Position numbers and translations under genes: made by a program. DNA of 64,000 nucleotides from Vibrio sinaloensis (GTDB taxonomy: Bacteria; Pseudomonadota; Gammaproteobacteria; Enterobacterales; Vibrionaceae): NCBI RefSeq assembly GCF_000808535.1, contig NZ_JWLV01000001.1, forward strand, positions 620,001 through 684,000. The letters are read 5' to 3'. Shown in pieces: positions 36,430-46,163 of this stretch. The notes beneath the pieces are model-generated. The model saw only the letters and a program-made list of their open reading frames with translations. It was not told the DNA's origin and ran no database searches. The stretch's first letter is position 1. Every line of letters starts with the position of its first letter.

Positions 36430-36539
36430 CCAAAAAGAGCAGCGATAAGCAGCAGAGCGATGGCAATGATTAACGTCACCTTAACCAGCAAGCCCAATTG
36501 AGACGTTCCACCGCGTGGCGATTGGTTACAGCAGCCCAT
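36426..36539 (-). CDS. 37-residue single-TM small protein
   Basis: This short frame encodes MGCCNQSPRGGTSQLGLLVK followed by a hydrophobic helix (VTLIIAIALLLIAALFG). SD AGAGG lies 7 nt before the ATG. A Cys-Cys pair, a Gly-rich linker and one TM segment suggest a small inner-membrane protein. Similar short MGCC...GG...TM proteins occur in Vibrio as far as I recall, with no known function. It is convergent with azlD (stop codons overlap by 2 bases) and downstream of the FAH-family gene. Confidence 0.7.
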   Translation of the reverse strand: MGCCNQSPRGGTSQLGLLVKVTLIIAIALLLIAALFG

Positions 36540-36574
36540 AAAAAACCTCTGATTGTTAACTACAATCAGAGGTT
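36540..36574 (-). terminator. Terminator-like hairpin enclosing the SD of the 37-aa gene
   Basis: 13-bp perfect stem (arms AACCTCTGATTGT and ACAATCAGAGGTT, 5-nt loop), followed on the minus strand by TTTTTT and then the ATG at 36539. The right arm contains the SD AGAGG. It acts as a terminator for the upstream FAH gene and may control the small gene. Confidence 0.85.
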
Positions 36575-36617
36575 AAACCTTAACCTTGGGTGAATGTAAA
36601 GCCCTACGTCCGATTGA

Positions 36618-37232
36618 TTACTGCGCGACCCATTCAATCTCAATTAAAGTGGATTCGCGCGACTTCAAGCGGGCAAGAAAGACATCTCCGCTATGGACTT
36701 CTCCTACTCCTTTGGGCGTTCCTGTCATCACGACATCGCCATCACACAGCGTCGTGTAGGATTTAAGCTCATTGAGAATCACTCTCGGTGAATAGATCAT
36801 TTGCGATACGTCGCCTTTTTGTACTCGAACGCAGTTGATAAACAGTTCTATCTCAAGCGAGTCCATCTCCAGCCCCGCAACAGGAATAAAGCGACTGAAC
36901 ACCGCAGAACCATCAAACGCCTTCGCGCGCTCCCACGGTAAGCCCTTATCCTTGAGCTGTCCTTGCAACGCACGTTTGGTGAGATCAAGACCAAGGCCAA
37001 CCGCTTGATACTTGCCATCTTTGATCAAAAAGCAGATCTCCGCTTCGTAGTGCAAACGCTCGTGGTGAAAGGAGTTCAACACAGATGTTATGGAAGTGGA
37101 GGGTTTATTAAACACCACCATTTCGTCGGGAATGGCGTTGTCTAACTCATGGATATGCTCTAAATAGTTGCGCCCAATACAGAGTACTTTTGATGGACGA
37201 ATCAATTCATCGCCAAGCTTTACCGAATACAT
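36618..37232 (-). CDS. Fumarylacetoacetate hydrolase (FAH) family protein, YcgM-like
   Basis: A 204-residue protein of the FAH superfamily. Metal-site residues are visible in HYEAEICFLI (Glu-x-Glu) and AKAFDGSAVFSRF (Asp). The binding-loop segment is GRNYLEHIHEL and the C-terminal segment VVMTGTPKGVGEV is diagnostic. Members cleave or decarboxylate small 2-keto acids such as acylpyruvates and oxaloacetate; the exact substrate is not clear. Slightly shorter than YcgM (219 aa). Monocistronic. Confidence 0.88.
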   Translation of the reverse strand: MYSVKLGDELIRPSKVLCIGRNYLEHIHELDNAIPDEMVVFNKPSTSITSVLNSFHHERLHYEAEICFLIKDGKYQAVGLGLDLTKRALQGQLKDKGLPWERAKAFDGSAVFSRFIPVAGLEMDSLEIELFINCVRVQKGDVSQMIYSPRVILNELKSYTTLCDGDVVMTGTPKGVGEVHSGDVFLARLKSRESTLIEIEWVAQ

Positions 37233-37693
37233 AATGTCTTCCCTGAACGTTTACATAAGCGCATAATTTTAATTCAATCTCGGTGCAATGAAACGACTGA
37301 TAGAGCAAAAACAGGATCTAATGCTCATTATTTACTCATTCGTCACTTAGCTCAAATCCTCGCCAAAACAGACATCAACGTGGCCTCGGCTCACGCATTT
37401 TTTACCGCTAGAATTATCCTCATGATTTTAGATCTACTCGGTCACACATTTTAGGCTGAGAGCCTCATCCTTTCGCGATCGAACTCCTCCTCTGCGCCTC
37501 ATCCACCGCTTAGTTCAACGTGACCAAGCACACTGTGTCATACAAAAATTCCCCTACACAACGTGACTTTCATTTAAACCATCAATTATTTATCGAGCAA
37601 AATTAACTTTAATTATTCAACTCACAGCGTGCTGACTTTTGCTAACTCTATGATTTTCTGCGTCCAATAACCTACGTATGGAAACAAAAAACA
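37233..37693. promoter_or_regulatory. FAH / pullulanase divergent region with MalT-like boxes (37463-37504)
   Basis: In this 461-bp gap, CCTCATCC occurs at 37463-37470 and 37497-37504, with CTCCTCC at 37484-37490 between them. On the minus strand these read GGATGAGG, GGAGGAG and GGATGAGG, matching the MalT core GGA(T/G)GA. They lie 190-230 bp before the pullulanase start. No small gene was recognised. Confidence 0.65.
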
Positions 37694-40600
37694 ATGAACA
37701 CTCTTAAATTATCTCCGCTTGCCAAAGCGCTGATACCTATCTTGTCGGCCAGTGTGCTAATGGCCTGCAATGACAATAGCTCTGATACCAAACCTGTAAC
37801 CGAAATTCGCGACAACAAAGTCGTCATCTCGCCAAGCGATATGCCAACAGAACCTACCGTCGCGGCTGATGAAATCATGGTCAGTTACATTGAAGAAACT
37901 ACGAGCAACAGTGCGCGCTCTCTGTCACTTGGCGTAAACTGGCTGCTTACCTGCGGCGACGATGAGTACAGCGCAAAAGGCAGCGACAAATTTGGCCCAT
38001 ACTGGGTGCTGCCGAAATCCAGCACTCTTGGCGCGTGCACAATTGCCAAAGGGGAAGAAACACTGGCGAGCGTTACTTTGGATGCCACCAGCGGCAGCAG
38101 CTTAGGAGTAACAACGAAAGGTGAAGTGATCCAAGGCTCGCGTACCGACACTTACCTTACCTCTATTGGTTTCGATCAATCAGGCACAGATGTAAAACTG
38201 AAACAAGTCGAGGCGCCAACTGAGCTAGCCAATCCACCAAGTGGCCACTTTGCCATTCAGTTTTATGACCCACTTGGCGATTACAAAGAAGAAGGCGCAG
38301 ATAAGTTAGGCTATGGTAAATTCAACCTTCACCTTTGGAACAACGCCGATTGTAATGCGGGCGATCCAGATGGATTTAACGATGGCTGGGACGATGTCAC
38401 CATCACCCCAAATGATGCCGATGAGTTTGGCCCAGTCTGGTACATTCCTGTCACAGAGGATGCGACGCAATGTTTCAACGTCATCATCCGCAATAGCAAC
38501 AAAGACAAGGTGATCAACGCTGATTTAAAAGTCGATATTTCAGGTAAGGCCGACAACCCTAGCGCAACCTATATGCCAGGAAAAACGCGCGCTTACGCCA
38601 GCCGACTTGAAGCCTACACCACTGATGGCCCATCTAGCGAGTTTACCATCGACACCATTGGCGCCATTTTGCTTGATGATGAAACCTTGGTTTGGAAAGC
38701 AGCAAACAATGCCGACTTGGTTCAGTTGATGTTCTCAGAAGATGGTCAATATCACGTAGGACAAGATGGCGTTGTAAGTGGCTCGTCACTGAAACTCAAA
38801 GCCACCAAACTGAATGACGCACAAAAGTCGAAATTCCCACATTTAGCTGACTATCCAGCATTTGAGCTGCCTAACGTGGCGTTGAACGAGCTGCTTAAAT
38901 CAAGCCTTATTGCCATTGCTTCAAATGATGTTCAAGGTGAGAACTTTGGTGAGCTTCGCGCCTCAACCGCGGTGCAATACGCCGGCGCGTTGGATGCTAT
39001 TTTCGCCGAAGAAGCGACAGAGCTTGAGTATGGTCCAATCTATGGCGACAACGGCGTTACGTTCCGTCTTTGGGCACCGACCGCTCAAGAAGTCAAACTC
39101 GTGGTGTATAACGCAGACAAATCAGTCGCGGGCACCCATGAACTGCAAGAAGATAGCGAATCGGGCAGTTGGAGCGTAGAACTCGATAAAGAGACGGTGG
39201 ATGGAAAATTCTACCGTTATGCGATGAAAGTGTTCCAGCCAAGAGGACAAAAAGCCGCGGAATATGAAGTGACTGACCCATATTCAGTCAGCTTGTCGAT
39301 GAACTCCATTTACAGCCAAGCGATCGACCTTGATGACGACACGCTAAAACCTGCGGGTTGGGACGCCCTATCGGCACCTCACTCTCAGCTTGAAAGTGAC
39401 GGCAGCTTATCCGATATGGTGATTTACGAATCTCATGTTCGTGATTTTTCAGCTCTTGATAACAGTACCGAGCCGAATCACCGCGGTAAATATCTGGCCT
39501 TCACTGAAAATGGCACCGCGCCAGTGAACCACCTCAAAGAGCTCAGTGAAGCGGGCATGACACACCTTCATTTAATGCCAGTGTTTGACATTGCCACCAT
39601 CAATGAAGACCCAGATAAAGTCGCCAACATTGATCAACCATTTAGTAAGCTGTGTGACCTCAATACCGCAGTGAAAAGTGACGCAGAGTTCAGCCAATAC
39701 TGCTCGGGTAACCAAACCATCGCAGACGTATTCGAGACCATCTTACCCGACGACAGACTGCAAAACCCAGTGGTGCAAAGGCTGAACGACTATGTGCGCT
39801 CCGTCGACAGCTACAACTGGGGCTACGACCCGTTCCACTACACCGTTCCAGAAGGTTCATACGCGACTGATGCCGAAGGCAGCCAACGCATTCTCGAATT
39901 CCGCCAGATGGTGCAATCGGTTAAGCAAGACATTGGTATGAATGTCGTGGTCGACGTGGTGTACAACCATACAAACGCATCTGGACTAAACGATAAATCG
40001 GTTCTTGATAAAGTGGTTCCGCTCTACTACCACCGCCTAAGCCCAGATACAGGCAATGTTGAAACATCAACCTGTTGTGAAAACACAGCGCCAGAGCACG
40101 CGATGTTCGCCAAGTTGATCGATGACTCAGTCAAAACCTGGGTAGAGGCGTACAAAATTGATGCATTCCGCTGGGATCTGATGGGCCACCACCCACTGGC
40201 GCAAATTCAAGGCACCTTGAATGCCGCACGTGAAGCAAACCCAGAAGTGTACTTCTATGGTGAGGGCTGGAACTTTGGCGAAGTGCAAAACAACAAACGT
40301 TTTGTTCAAGCCACACAGCCAAACCTTGGCGGCACAGGCATTGGATCATTTTCCGATCGTCTGCGTGATGCAGTACGCGGCGGTAGCCCATTCGACAGCG
40401 GTGACGCACTGCGTAAAACGCAAGGTTTTGCCACAGGTGCAGGCGTTCAGCCTAACGAAATGAACAAGCAGTCTGATGGTTCAGTGAGTGAAGCGGAAAT
40501 GACGCGCGCACTTGAGCAAATCGATCTGACTCGTCTTGGTATGGCTGGCAACCTCAAACAGTTCAAGATGATTGACCACACTGGCACGACTATCTTGGGC

Positions 40601-42052
40601 AAGGATGTCGATTACAACGGTCAAGCGGCTGGGTACGCAGAACAACCTTGGGAAATCCAAAACTACGTGTCAAAGCATGACAACCAGACGTTCTGGGACA
40701 TCAACATGTACAAGGCTCCGCAAGAAGCCGCCTCAGAGGAGCGTACCAAAATGCAAACCGTGGGCATTGCTACGGTTCTGCTAGGTCAAGCGATGCCATT
40801 TAACCACATGGGCGGTGAACTGCTGCGTTCTAAATCGATGCAGCGCGACTCCTATGATTATGGTGACTGGTATAACGTCGTGGACTTCACGCGCCAAGCG
40901 CAAAACTGGGACAAAGGGCTACCAACGAAAGACAAAGATCTGAGTAACTACGAGCAGATCGAGCGTGCAACCTCGGATGTTCACTCTCAAGCAACACCGT
41001 CAAACATCGATACCATGTTTGAAAACTACAAGGCAATGCTCAAACTCAGAACATCAACGCCATTGATGACGCTTCCGAGCGCACAAGAGATCCTTAATCG
41101 CGTTGATTTCCGAAACACGGGTAAAGATCAAACACCGGGATTGATCGTCATGACCATCGACAATGGCTCAACGCAACCGACCGATCTTGATGAAAAACTC
41201 GATGCCGTGGTTGTGGTGATCAATGCCAGCCCTGACAATCAAACGATTGGGGACTTCTTCGATCATCAAAGCAAGAAGATTGACCTGGCTGGCTTCGAGC
41301 TTGCTCAAGATGCAAATGGGATTGCAAACGGCGCGACCTTTGCTGATGGCCAGTTCAAGGTCCCTTCTTGGTCAGTTGCGGTATTCATTCAACCTCGTGG
41401 TGACGCGCGTGGATTGGGTTTACCTGTCAGCGAAAAATCCGATGATTTGCCTCCGTTTAAAGCGGTGCATGTGGCGGGCGCATTTAACGGCTGGAGCCAT
41501 ATCACCAAAGCGACCTACGCCAATCAAGGGCTGTATAAAGCGCGAGTCGGTTTATCTGAATCGAGTGAATACAAGTTCACAGCAGGTAATTGGGATACGG
41601 CTTGGGGCTGTGGTGCATCGGGGGCAGACAACTGCGTTGCCACCTTCACTGAACTCGGCATGTATGAGCTCACGCTCGATGCGTCCGCCCCTGAGAAGCC
41701 AGTTGTCTTAGATGCTAAATTGGTCGAAAGTTACGAAGGTAGAACTTGGTACATTCCTGGCAGCATCTCTGGTGGCTGGGGCCATGATGGTGCTCAGATG
41801 ATGGTGTCAGGTGACAATAATACCGTCACGTTTGAAACGGGTGAATTGCCAAGCGGTGAAACCGTCGAGTTTAAGTTTACCTGTGGAGGTTGGGGAGAAT
41901 GTGAACATGGCGCAGCCGATGTTATCCCTGCAACAAACTCCTTGCCAATTGGCGGTGACGGCAATATTAGCTTCACGCCAACAGAGACGGGCTCCTATCG
42001 AGTGAGCTTTAACATCTTGAGCAAAGAAATTACGATAGCGAAGATGTCGTGA
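37694..42052 (+). CDS. pulA: Pullulanase-type alpha-1,6-glucosidase lipoprotein
   Basis: A 1452-residue debranching enzyme cleaving alpha-1,6 links of pullulan and starch. The signal is a lipobox (SVLMAC, Cys25), so it is a lipoprotein, likely at the cell surface or in the periplasm. Order: two N-terminal carbohydrate-binding (CBM41-like) regions (about 65-300), an N-terminal E-set domain (YGPIYGDNGVTFRLWAPTAQEVKLVVY), the GH13 barrel (VVVDVVYNHT; nucleophile in FRWDLMGHH, about 828; acid Glu in FYGEGWNFG, about 856; SKHDNQTFWD, about 995), then C-terminal glucan-binding-like modules (VAGAFNGWS, then YIPGSISGGWG). Larger than Klebsiella PulA because of the C-terminal modules. MalT-like boxes upstream suggest maltotriose induction. 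Confidence 0.94.
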   Translation: MNTLKLSPLAKALIPILSASVLMACNDNSSDTKPVTEIRDNKVVISPSDMPTEPTVAADEIMVSYIEETTSNSARSLSLGVNWLLTCGDDEYSAKGSDKFGPYWVLPKSSTLGACTIAKGEETLASVTLDATSGSSLGVTTKGEVIQGSRTDTYLTSIGFDQSGTDVKLKQVEAPTELANPPSGHFAIQFYDPLGDYKEEGADKLGYGKFNLHLWNNADCNAGDPDGFNDGWDDVTITPNDADEFGPVWYIPVTEDATQCFNVIIRNSNKDKVINADLKVDISGKADNPSATYMPGKTRAYASRLEAYTTDGPSSEFTIDTIGAILLDDETLVWKAANNADLVQLMFSEDGQYHVGQDGVVSGSSLKLKATKLNDAQKSKFPHLADYPAFELPNVALNELLKSSLIAIASNDVQGENFGELRASTAVQYAGALDAIFAEEATELEYGPIYGDNGVTFRLWAPTAQEVKLVVYNADKSVAGTHELQEDSESGSWSVELDKETVDGKFYRYAMKVFQPRGQKAAEYEVTDPYSVSLSMNSIYSQAIDLDDDTLKPAGWDALSAPHSQLESDGSLSDMVIYESHVRDFSALDNSTEPNHRGKYLAFTENGTAPVNHLKELSEAGMTHLHLMPVFDIATINEDPDKVANIDQPFSKLCDLNTAVKSDAEFSQYCSGNQTIADVFETILPDDRLQNPVVQRLNDYVRSVDSYNWGYDPFHYTVPEGSYATDAEGSQRILEFRQMVQSVKQDIGMNVVVDVVYNHTNASGLNDKSVLDKVVPLYYHRLSPDTGNVETSTCCENTAPEHAMFAKLIDDSVKTWVEAYKIDAFRWDLMGHHPLAQIQGTLNAAREANPEVYFYGEGWNFGEVQNNKRFVQATQPNLGGTGIGSFSDRLRDAVRGGSPFDSGDALRKTQGFATGAGVQPNEMNKQSDGSVSEAEMTRALEQIDLTRLGMAGNLKQFKMIDHTGTTILGKDVDYNGQAAGYAEQPWEIQNYVSKHDNQTFWDINMYKAPQEAASEERTKMQTVGIATVLLGQAMPFNHMGGELLRSKSMQRDSYDYGDWYNVVDFTRQAQNWDKGLPTKDKDLSNYEQIERATSDVHSQATPSNIDTMFENYKAMLKLRTSTPLMTLPSAQEILNRVDFRNTGKDQTPGLIVMTIDNGSTQPTDLDEKLDAVVVVINASPDNQTIGDFFDHQSKKIDLAGFELAQDANGIANGATFADGQFKVPSWSVAVFIQPRGDARGLGLPVSEKSDDLPPFKAVHVAGAFNGWSHITKATYANQGLYKARVGLSESSEYKFTAGNWDTAWGCGASGADNCVATFTELGMYELTLDASAPEKPVVLDAKLVESYEGRTWYIPGSISGGWGHDGAQMMVSGDNNTVTFETGELPSGETVEFKFTCGGWGECEHGAADVIPATNSLPIGGDGNISFTPTETGSYRVSFNILSKEITIAKMS

Positions 42053-42400
42053 TATAGAAAATCACGCTTGAGATAAACCACCATACAGGGAGGCGCTATG
42101 CCTCCCTGATTCCATAAGCCTCACAGATTAAGTTCACAAAAATAAAATCCTGTTCAACAACCAAATTAGTCAATTCAGCGCAAAGCGCACCGACAAGCTC
42201 TCTGATATAGCCTTTGCCTATACCACTAACACGCTAATCAATTTCAATCTCCGCCACTGCGCAACTAAAATTAGACCTATTCCATCAATCATTTTGTGAC
42301 GTCATTAAGCGAGTGCCCAAAAGGGATGAAGTAACAAGTTGGAGCACAACACACGCTCTTATTCTATGGCGCATTACACAAGCGAATTTGAGAAAATAAC
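42053..42400. promoter_or_regulatory. Intergenic region with pulA hairpin and MalT-like box
   Basis: In this 348-bp gap, an 8-bp stem AGGGAGGC / GCCTCCCT (42087-42107) follows pulA but lacks a T-run. A MalT-like GGGATGAA (42323-42330) lies about 70 bp before the next gene. No gene was recognised. Confidence 0.5.
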
Positions 42401-45172
42401 ATGAACAACCTACCCAATTTATATCTAAAAGGGACTTTCAACGGTTGGGGGTTAGACACACCTTTCACCCAACTGTCAGCTGAACAATATTCAGCGTGCG
42501 TGGTCTTCTCGGCAGACCAACATCGCTTCAAAATTACCGATATGGATGGCTCTGAGCAGTGGACTCTTTCTGGCCATGAGATAGACCCTACCACCGCCGA
42601 GTTAAACCAAACGACACCGCTTATCACGACTCACGGCATTGGTAATGACTTGCTGTTTACGCCAAACGCCACAGGTCGATTTACCCTTCTGCTGGATCTA
42701 TCCGATGGCGCGCCAAGTCTGACCATCCAAACGGGTGGAGACAACCAGCAGACCCTATCTAAACGCGATCGCCTTTGTGCTCGACTAAACAGTGTGAGCG
42801 CACCTGCATCCGATATCCTCTGTGCAGAGGGCGCCCTTGAACCCTCCACTCTTTTCGATGCGCTTGCGATTGAAAACGATAACAGTTTTCCGTTCGTCTT
42901 CGGCGACAACGTCGATGGCTACTACGAAGGGCGAACTCACCAATTTGTCTCTGCGGGTCGCTATCGTCATCATCAAGGTTGGTACTTAGGCGGTTTCGCC
43001 TCTTGGGTCGATGGCGAGCTCAATATCAAACCTTCCGCGCTCAAAGCTCGCCTGCTTCCTTATGGAATAGAGCACCAGTTCCACAACGCTAAAGACTTAC
43101 TCAGCCTTCACCAAGCGAAGCGAATGGCGTCGCTCACTGTCAGCACAAACGAAGCAAAAACGTTGAGCGTACTTCCAGAGCTCAATGTAGGCGTGAATGA
43201 TGTCAGCGTGGAAATAGAGGGCGATGTGATCGTGTTAGCGATCAACGCCGAACTGTGCCCAGAAGGTAGCCCAAGATACATCGCCATCAGTGCCAATCAA
43301 CCTGTAACCATCGAGGAAGTGTCATCAAAGCAGTTCCCAGACCTGGAACAGCACTTATTCCTGTCTGGTTCACACTGCCAGATCATGATCACCAGTGTTC
43401 AACCAAGCGTTGAACTCACGGCGTATCTCTGTTTTGAACACAGCAAAGCTAAAGCGATTGAACATTGCCGCCAAGCGGCCCAGCACAATGCGCTTCAACA
43501 GCATAAAACGAGAATCTACCAGTTTCTCACCCACAACTATCTTTGGACAGACGACCTTGAATACAACCGCGCCGTGATGTGGGCTCGTTTGTCGAGTCGT
43601 GTCTTCGTCAGCCATGAGTTTGGCACAGGCATATGGGCGGGTTTGCCTTGGTTTAAAGATTGTTGGGGAAGAGACACCTTCATCGCGCTCTCTGGCACAA
43701 GCTTAGTCAATGGCGAGTTTGAGGAAGCGAAATCCATCATCGAAAACTTTGCCTCAATGCAACAGTTGGACACTCAATCTGTCAACTATGGTCGCATCCC
43801 AAACCGAGTTACCAGCAAAACCAATATCATCTACAACACCACGGACGGCACACCTTGGATGATGCGAGAGATCCTTGAGTACATTAACTACAGTGGCGAC
43901 AGAGCATTTGCCAAGCGGATTTACCCTGTCATTCAACGTTTCATTTCTGGCGTTGAGACGCATTATCTCGATGCTGATGGTTTGATGAAGCATCGTCATC
44001 CGGATACGTGGATGGACGCCAAGATCAACGGCCAAATTCCGTGGTCGCCACGAGGGCCAAAAGCCAACGACATCCAAGCCCTGTGGTTTGAAAGCCTCAA
44101 CGTCGCAAAACAAGTCGCACTTCTCAACAACGACCAAACATTTTCCGAGCATGTCGATACGCTCGCCAAACATGCCAAACAAAGCTTTATCGATAAGTTT
44201 TGGGATGAGGAACACCTGCAATTAGCTGATCGTCTAGAAGAGAATGATCGTCCTGACTTCAGTGTCAGACCGAATCAGTTGATGGCGATGACTATCCCAC
44301 AACAAGAGAGTCTTATCGCCCCTAGCATTGGCCAGCATATGGTGAAAAACTGCGTCGATAACCTGCTGTTCCCTTGGGGGATTTGTTCTCTCAATCAGCA
44401 ACATGCCGATTTTCACCCTTACCATGACAATCGCAGCGAGTATCACAAAGACGCCGCCTACCACAATGGCACCATTTGGGGGTGGAATGCAGGGTTTACT
44501 GTCTCAGCGTTAAGCCGTTACCACCAACAAGACTTTGCATATCAATTGAGTAAAAACCTCGCGAGACAGATTTTGCAGCAGGGTCATCGTGGCACCATGA
44601 GTGAAAACTTAGATGCCTTTCAAAGTCATCCGGATCAACTGGTTGAAACGGGCACCTATGCCCAAGCGTGGTCAGTGTCCGAGTTCGCCCGCAACGCTCA
44701 GCAAAACTATCTGGGCTTTAAGCCACGCCTCATCGACAATAGCATCGAACTTGCGCCCAAAATCCCATCGCAATGGCAGAGCTTTAAAGCAAGGCTGCCA
44801 TTTGGAGAAAACAACGCACTCCAATTTGAGTATCAGCGAGACGCACATGGATACCGCTTCCAATTAACCCCTGTGGTATTGAAAGCGGATATTCAACTTG
44901 ATTTCAAATTCCTCGTTGGTAACAGCGTGATTGCGGTAACAAGCGACTTGTCTTCGCCGCTGACACTGCACATAGATCTCTCGGGCAACTGCACCTACAT
45001 CTCTTCACCCGCTAACGTGAAGCAGATAGAAAATGAGTACCGCTGGGAGCTGGAAAAGCTAACGTTTGCGTCCCCGGACAACTCGGTACATTTTGCTTCG
45101 TTGAATGAGCGCGATTATCTCTTCAACAAACGAAAAACTGAGGGGCTACAGCAAGATAGAGACGCCATCTAA
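42401..45172 (+). CDS. Amylo-alpha-1,6-glucosidase (glycogen debranching enzyme C-terminal type)
   Basis: A 923-residue protein with no signal peptide, hence cytoplasmic. The N-terminal 90 residues form an E-set/CBM-like module (YLKGTFNGWGLDTPFTQLS). A GDE N-type domain follows (FGDNVDGYYEGRTHQFVSAG), then an (alpha/alpha)6 catalytic domain with GLPWFKDCWGRDTFIALSG, NYGRIPNRV, HPDTWMDAKING, SVRPNQLMA and YHNGTIWGWNAG. Family members remove alpha-1,6-linked glucose stubs from limit dextrins. It sits between pulA and lamB-malM, fitting intracellular processing of imported branched dextrins. The odd feature is the N-terminal module, similar in style to the C-terminal module of the neighbouring pullulanase. 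Confidence 0.87.
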   Translation: MNNLPNLYLKGTFNGWGLDTPFTQLSAEQYSACVVFSADQHRFKITDMDGSEQWTLSGHEIDPTTAELNQTTPLITTHGIGNDLLFTPNATGRFTLLLDLSDGAPSLTIQTGGDNQQTLSKRDRLCARLNSVSAPASDILCAEGALEPSTLFDALAIENDNSFPFVFGDNVDGYYEGRTHQFVSAGRYRHHQGWYLGGFASWVDGELNIKPSALKARLLPYGIEHQFHNAKDLLSLHQAKRMASLTVSTNEAKTLSVLPELNVGVNDVSVEIEGDVIVLAINAELCPEGSPRYIAISANQPVTIEEVSSKQFPDLEQHLFLSGSHCQIMITSVQPSVELTAYLCFEHSKAKAIEHCRQAAQHNALQQHKTRIYQFLTHNYLWTDDLEYNRAVMWARLSSRVFVSHEFGTGIWAGLPWFKDCWGRDTFIALSGTSLVNGEFEEAKSIIENFASMQQLDTQSVNYGRIPNRVTSKTNIIYNTTDGTPWMMREILEYINYSGDRAFAKRIYPVIQRFISGVETHYLDADGLMKHRHPDTWMDAKINGQIPWSPRGPKANDIQALWFESLNVAKQVALLNNDQTFSEHVDTLAKHAKQSFIDKFWDEEHLQLADRLEENDRPDFSVRPNQLMAMTIPQQESLIAPSIGQHMVKNCVDNLLFPWGICSLNQQHADFHPYHDNRSEYHKDAAYHNGTIWGWNAGFTVSALSRYHQQDFAYQLSKNLARQILQQGHRGTMSENLDAFQSHPDQLVETGTYAQAWSVSEFARNAQQNYLGFKPRLIDNSIELAPKIPSQWQSFKARLPFGENNALQFEYQRDAHGYRFQLTPVVLKADIQLDFKFLVGNSVIAVTSDLSSPLTLHIDLSGNCTYISSPANVKQIENEYRWELEKLTFASPDNSVHFASLNERDYLFNKRKTEGLQQDRDAI

Positions 45173-45191
45173 ATACTAACGCTAGATAGCA

Positions 45192-45220
45192 AAAGAGCTC
45201 CAAACAAGGAGCTCTTTTTT
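45192..45220. terminator. Bidirectional terminator
   Basis: 10-bp stem AAAGAGCTCC / GGAGCTCTTT with a 6-nt loop and a T-run. It lies between the convergent glucosidase and malM genes. Confidence 0.92.
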
Positions 45221-45239
45221 ATTATCAGTGTTTAGATGC

Positions 45240-46091
45240 CTACTTTGCGTTCACCGCTTTGACGAACACTTCCTGAGCGCCTTTGATATTGAGTGCTTTC
45301 GCTTCATCAAGCAGGCTTAATGCCTTGGGAATATCACCCGATGCTACCGCAGTCTCAATCGCATTGTAGTAGTAGGTTTGCGTGTCTGGCTGCGCTTGAA
45401 TCACCGGTTTTGTGACCACCTTTTCCGTGGTCACGACAGCGGCACTCGCCGCGTCCGCACGAAATGGACGCAGCTTCAGGGTTTCCACCTCTAGCTCAAT
45501 GTCCCCTCCCAATTGGTAGGTGTATACAGGGTCAGTCACCATCGGCATAACTTCGCCAAATTCTTGCGCACGAACTTTCGCTGGGTGGTCAATTTTGACG
45601 CTTTTACCCAAGGTGTCGGCTGGCGTATAAATAACAAAATAAGGCGTTTTCTCAGCGTTAGCTCGGAACTTAGCGACATAGCGAGTGCGGGTAAACGCAT
45701 TTGACGCTAACACTTGGAAGTCATCTAAGGTCAACGTTTTTACGACCTTGAAATTGCTGTCTAGAAGTTGGACTTGAGGCGAGAATACCGAGTCATCAAT
45801 CATTAAACTCGATACCGTTACCTGCACTTGTCCAGAGCGTTCACTAAAACGGAACGCTTCAAAATAGCTGTTGCCTTCAGCAAATTGTCCGACTGGGGAA
45901 GAAGGATTAATTTCGAATGAAAGCGATTCTTTGTCGCCCAGTTGAGCGAATGGGAACTTAGAGTAGTCACTGCAACAAACTTCAGCGTTGGTTGGCGCAG
46001 CCACTTGTTTATCAATCGGGGTATTCGATGCACAACCCGCTAGCAAAGCACCTAGCACAACGGCTAAAAAAGAGTGTTTATTGTTCATCAT
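45240..46091 (-). CDS. malM: Maltose operon periplasmic protein MalM (lipoprotein form)
   Basis: A 283-residue protein with a lipobox (ALLAGC, Cys20), so lipidated here. The MalM pattern is present: CCSDYSKFPFAQLG, SPVGQFAEGNSYFEAF, YFVIYTPADTLGKS and the C-terminal YYNAIETAVASGDIPKALSLLDEAKALNI. MalM is the last gene of the lamB-malM operon in enterics and binds maltodextrin-related ligands; its exact role is unsettled. It follows lamB, with an intervening hairpin. Confidence 0.9.
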   Translation of the reverse strand: MMNNKHSFLAVVLGALLAGCASNTPIDKQVAAPTNAEVCCSDYSKFPFAQLGDKESLSFEINPSSPVGQFAEGNSYFEAFRFSERSGQVQVTVSSLMIDDSVFSPQVQLLDSNFKVVKTLTLDDFQVLASNAFTRTRYVAKFRANAEKTPYFVIYTPADTLGKSVKIDHPAKVRAQEFGEVMPMVTDPVYTYQLGGDIELEVETLKLRPFRADAASAAVVTTEKVVTKPVIQAQPDTQTYYYNAIETAVASGDIPKALSLLDEAKALNIKGAQEVFVKAVNAK

Positions 46092-46127
46092 TATCTCTCA
46101 CTAAAGGTTGTTTTATTAAAATGACAA

Positions 46128-46149
46128 AAGGCAGCCAATTGGCTGCCTT
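46128..46149 (-). terminator. Hairpin between lamB and malM
   Basis: Perfect 9-bp stem AAGGCAGCC / GGCTGCCTT with loop AATT, followed on the minus strand by TTTTG. Likely a partial terminator or 3'-end protector giving more LamB than MalM. Confidence 0.75.
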
Positions 46150-46163
46150 GCAGTTTATCTGGC

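Noticed and set aside
37380..37400. CRP-like site near CGTGGCCTCGGCTCACG upstream of pulA
   Set aside because: The half sites are off by one base in spacing relative to TGTGA-N6-TCACA.
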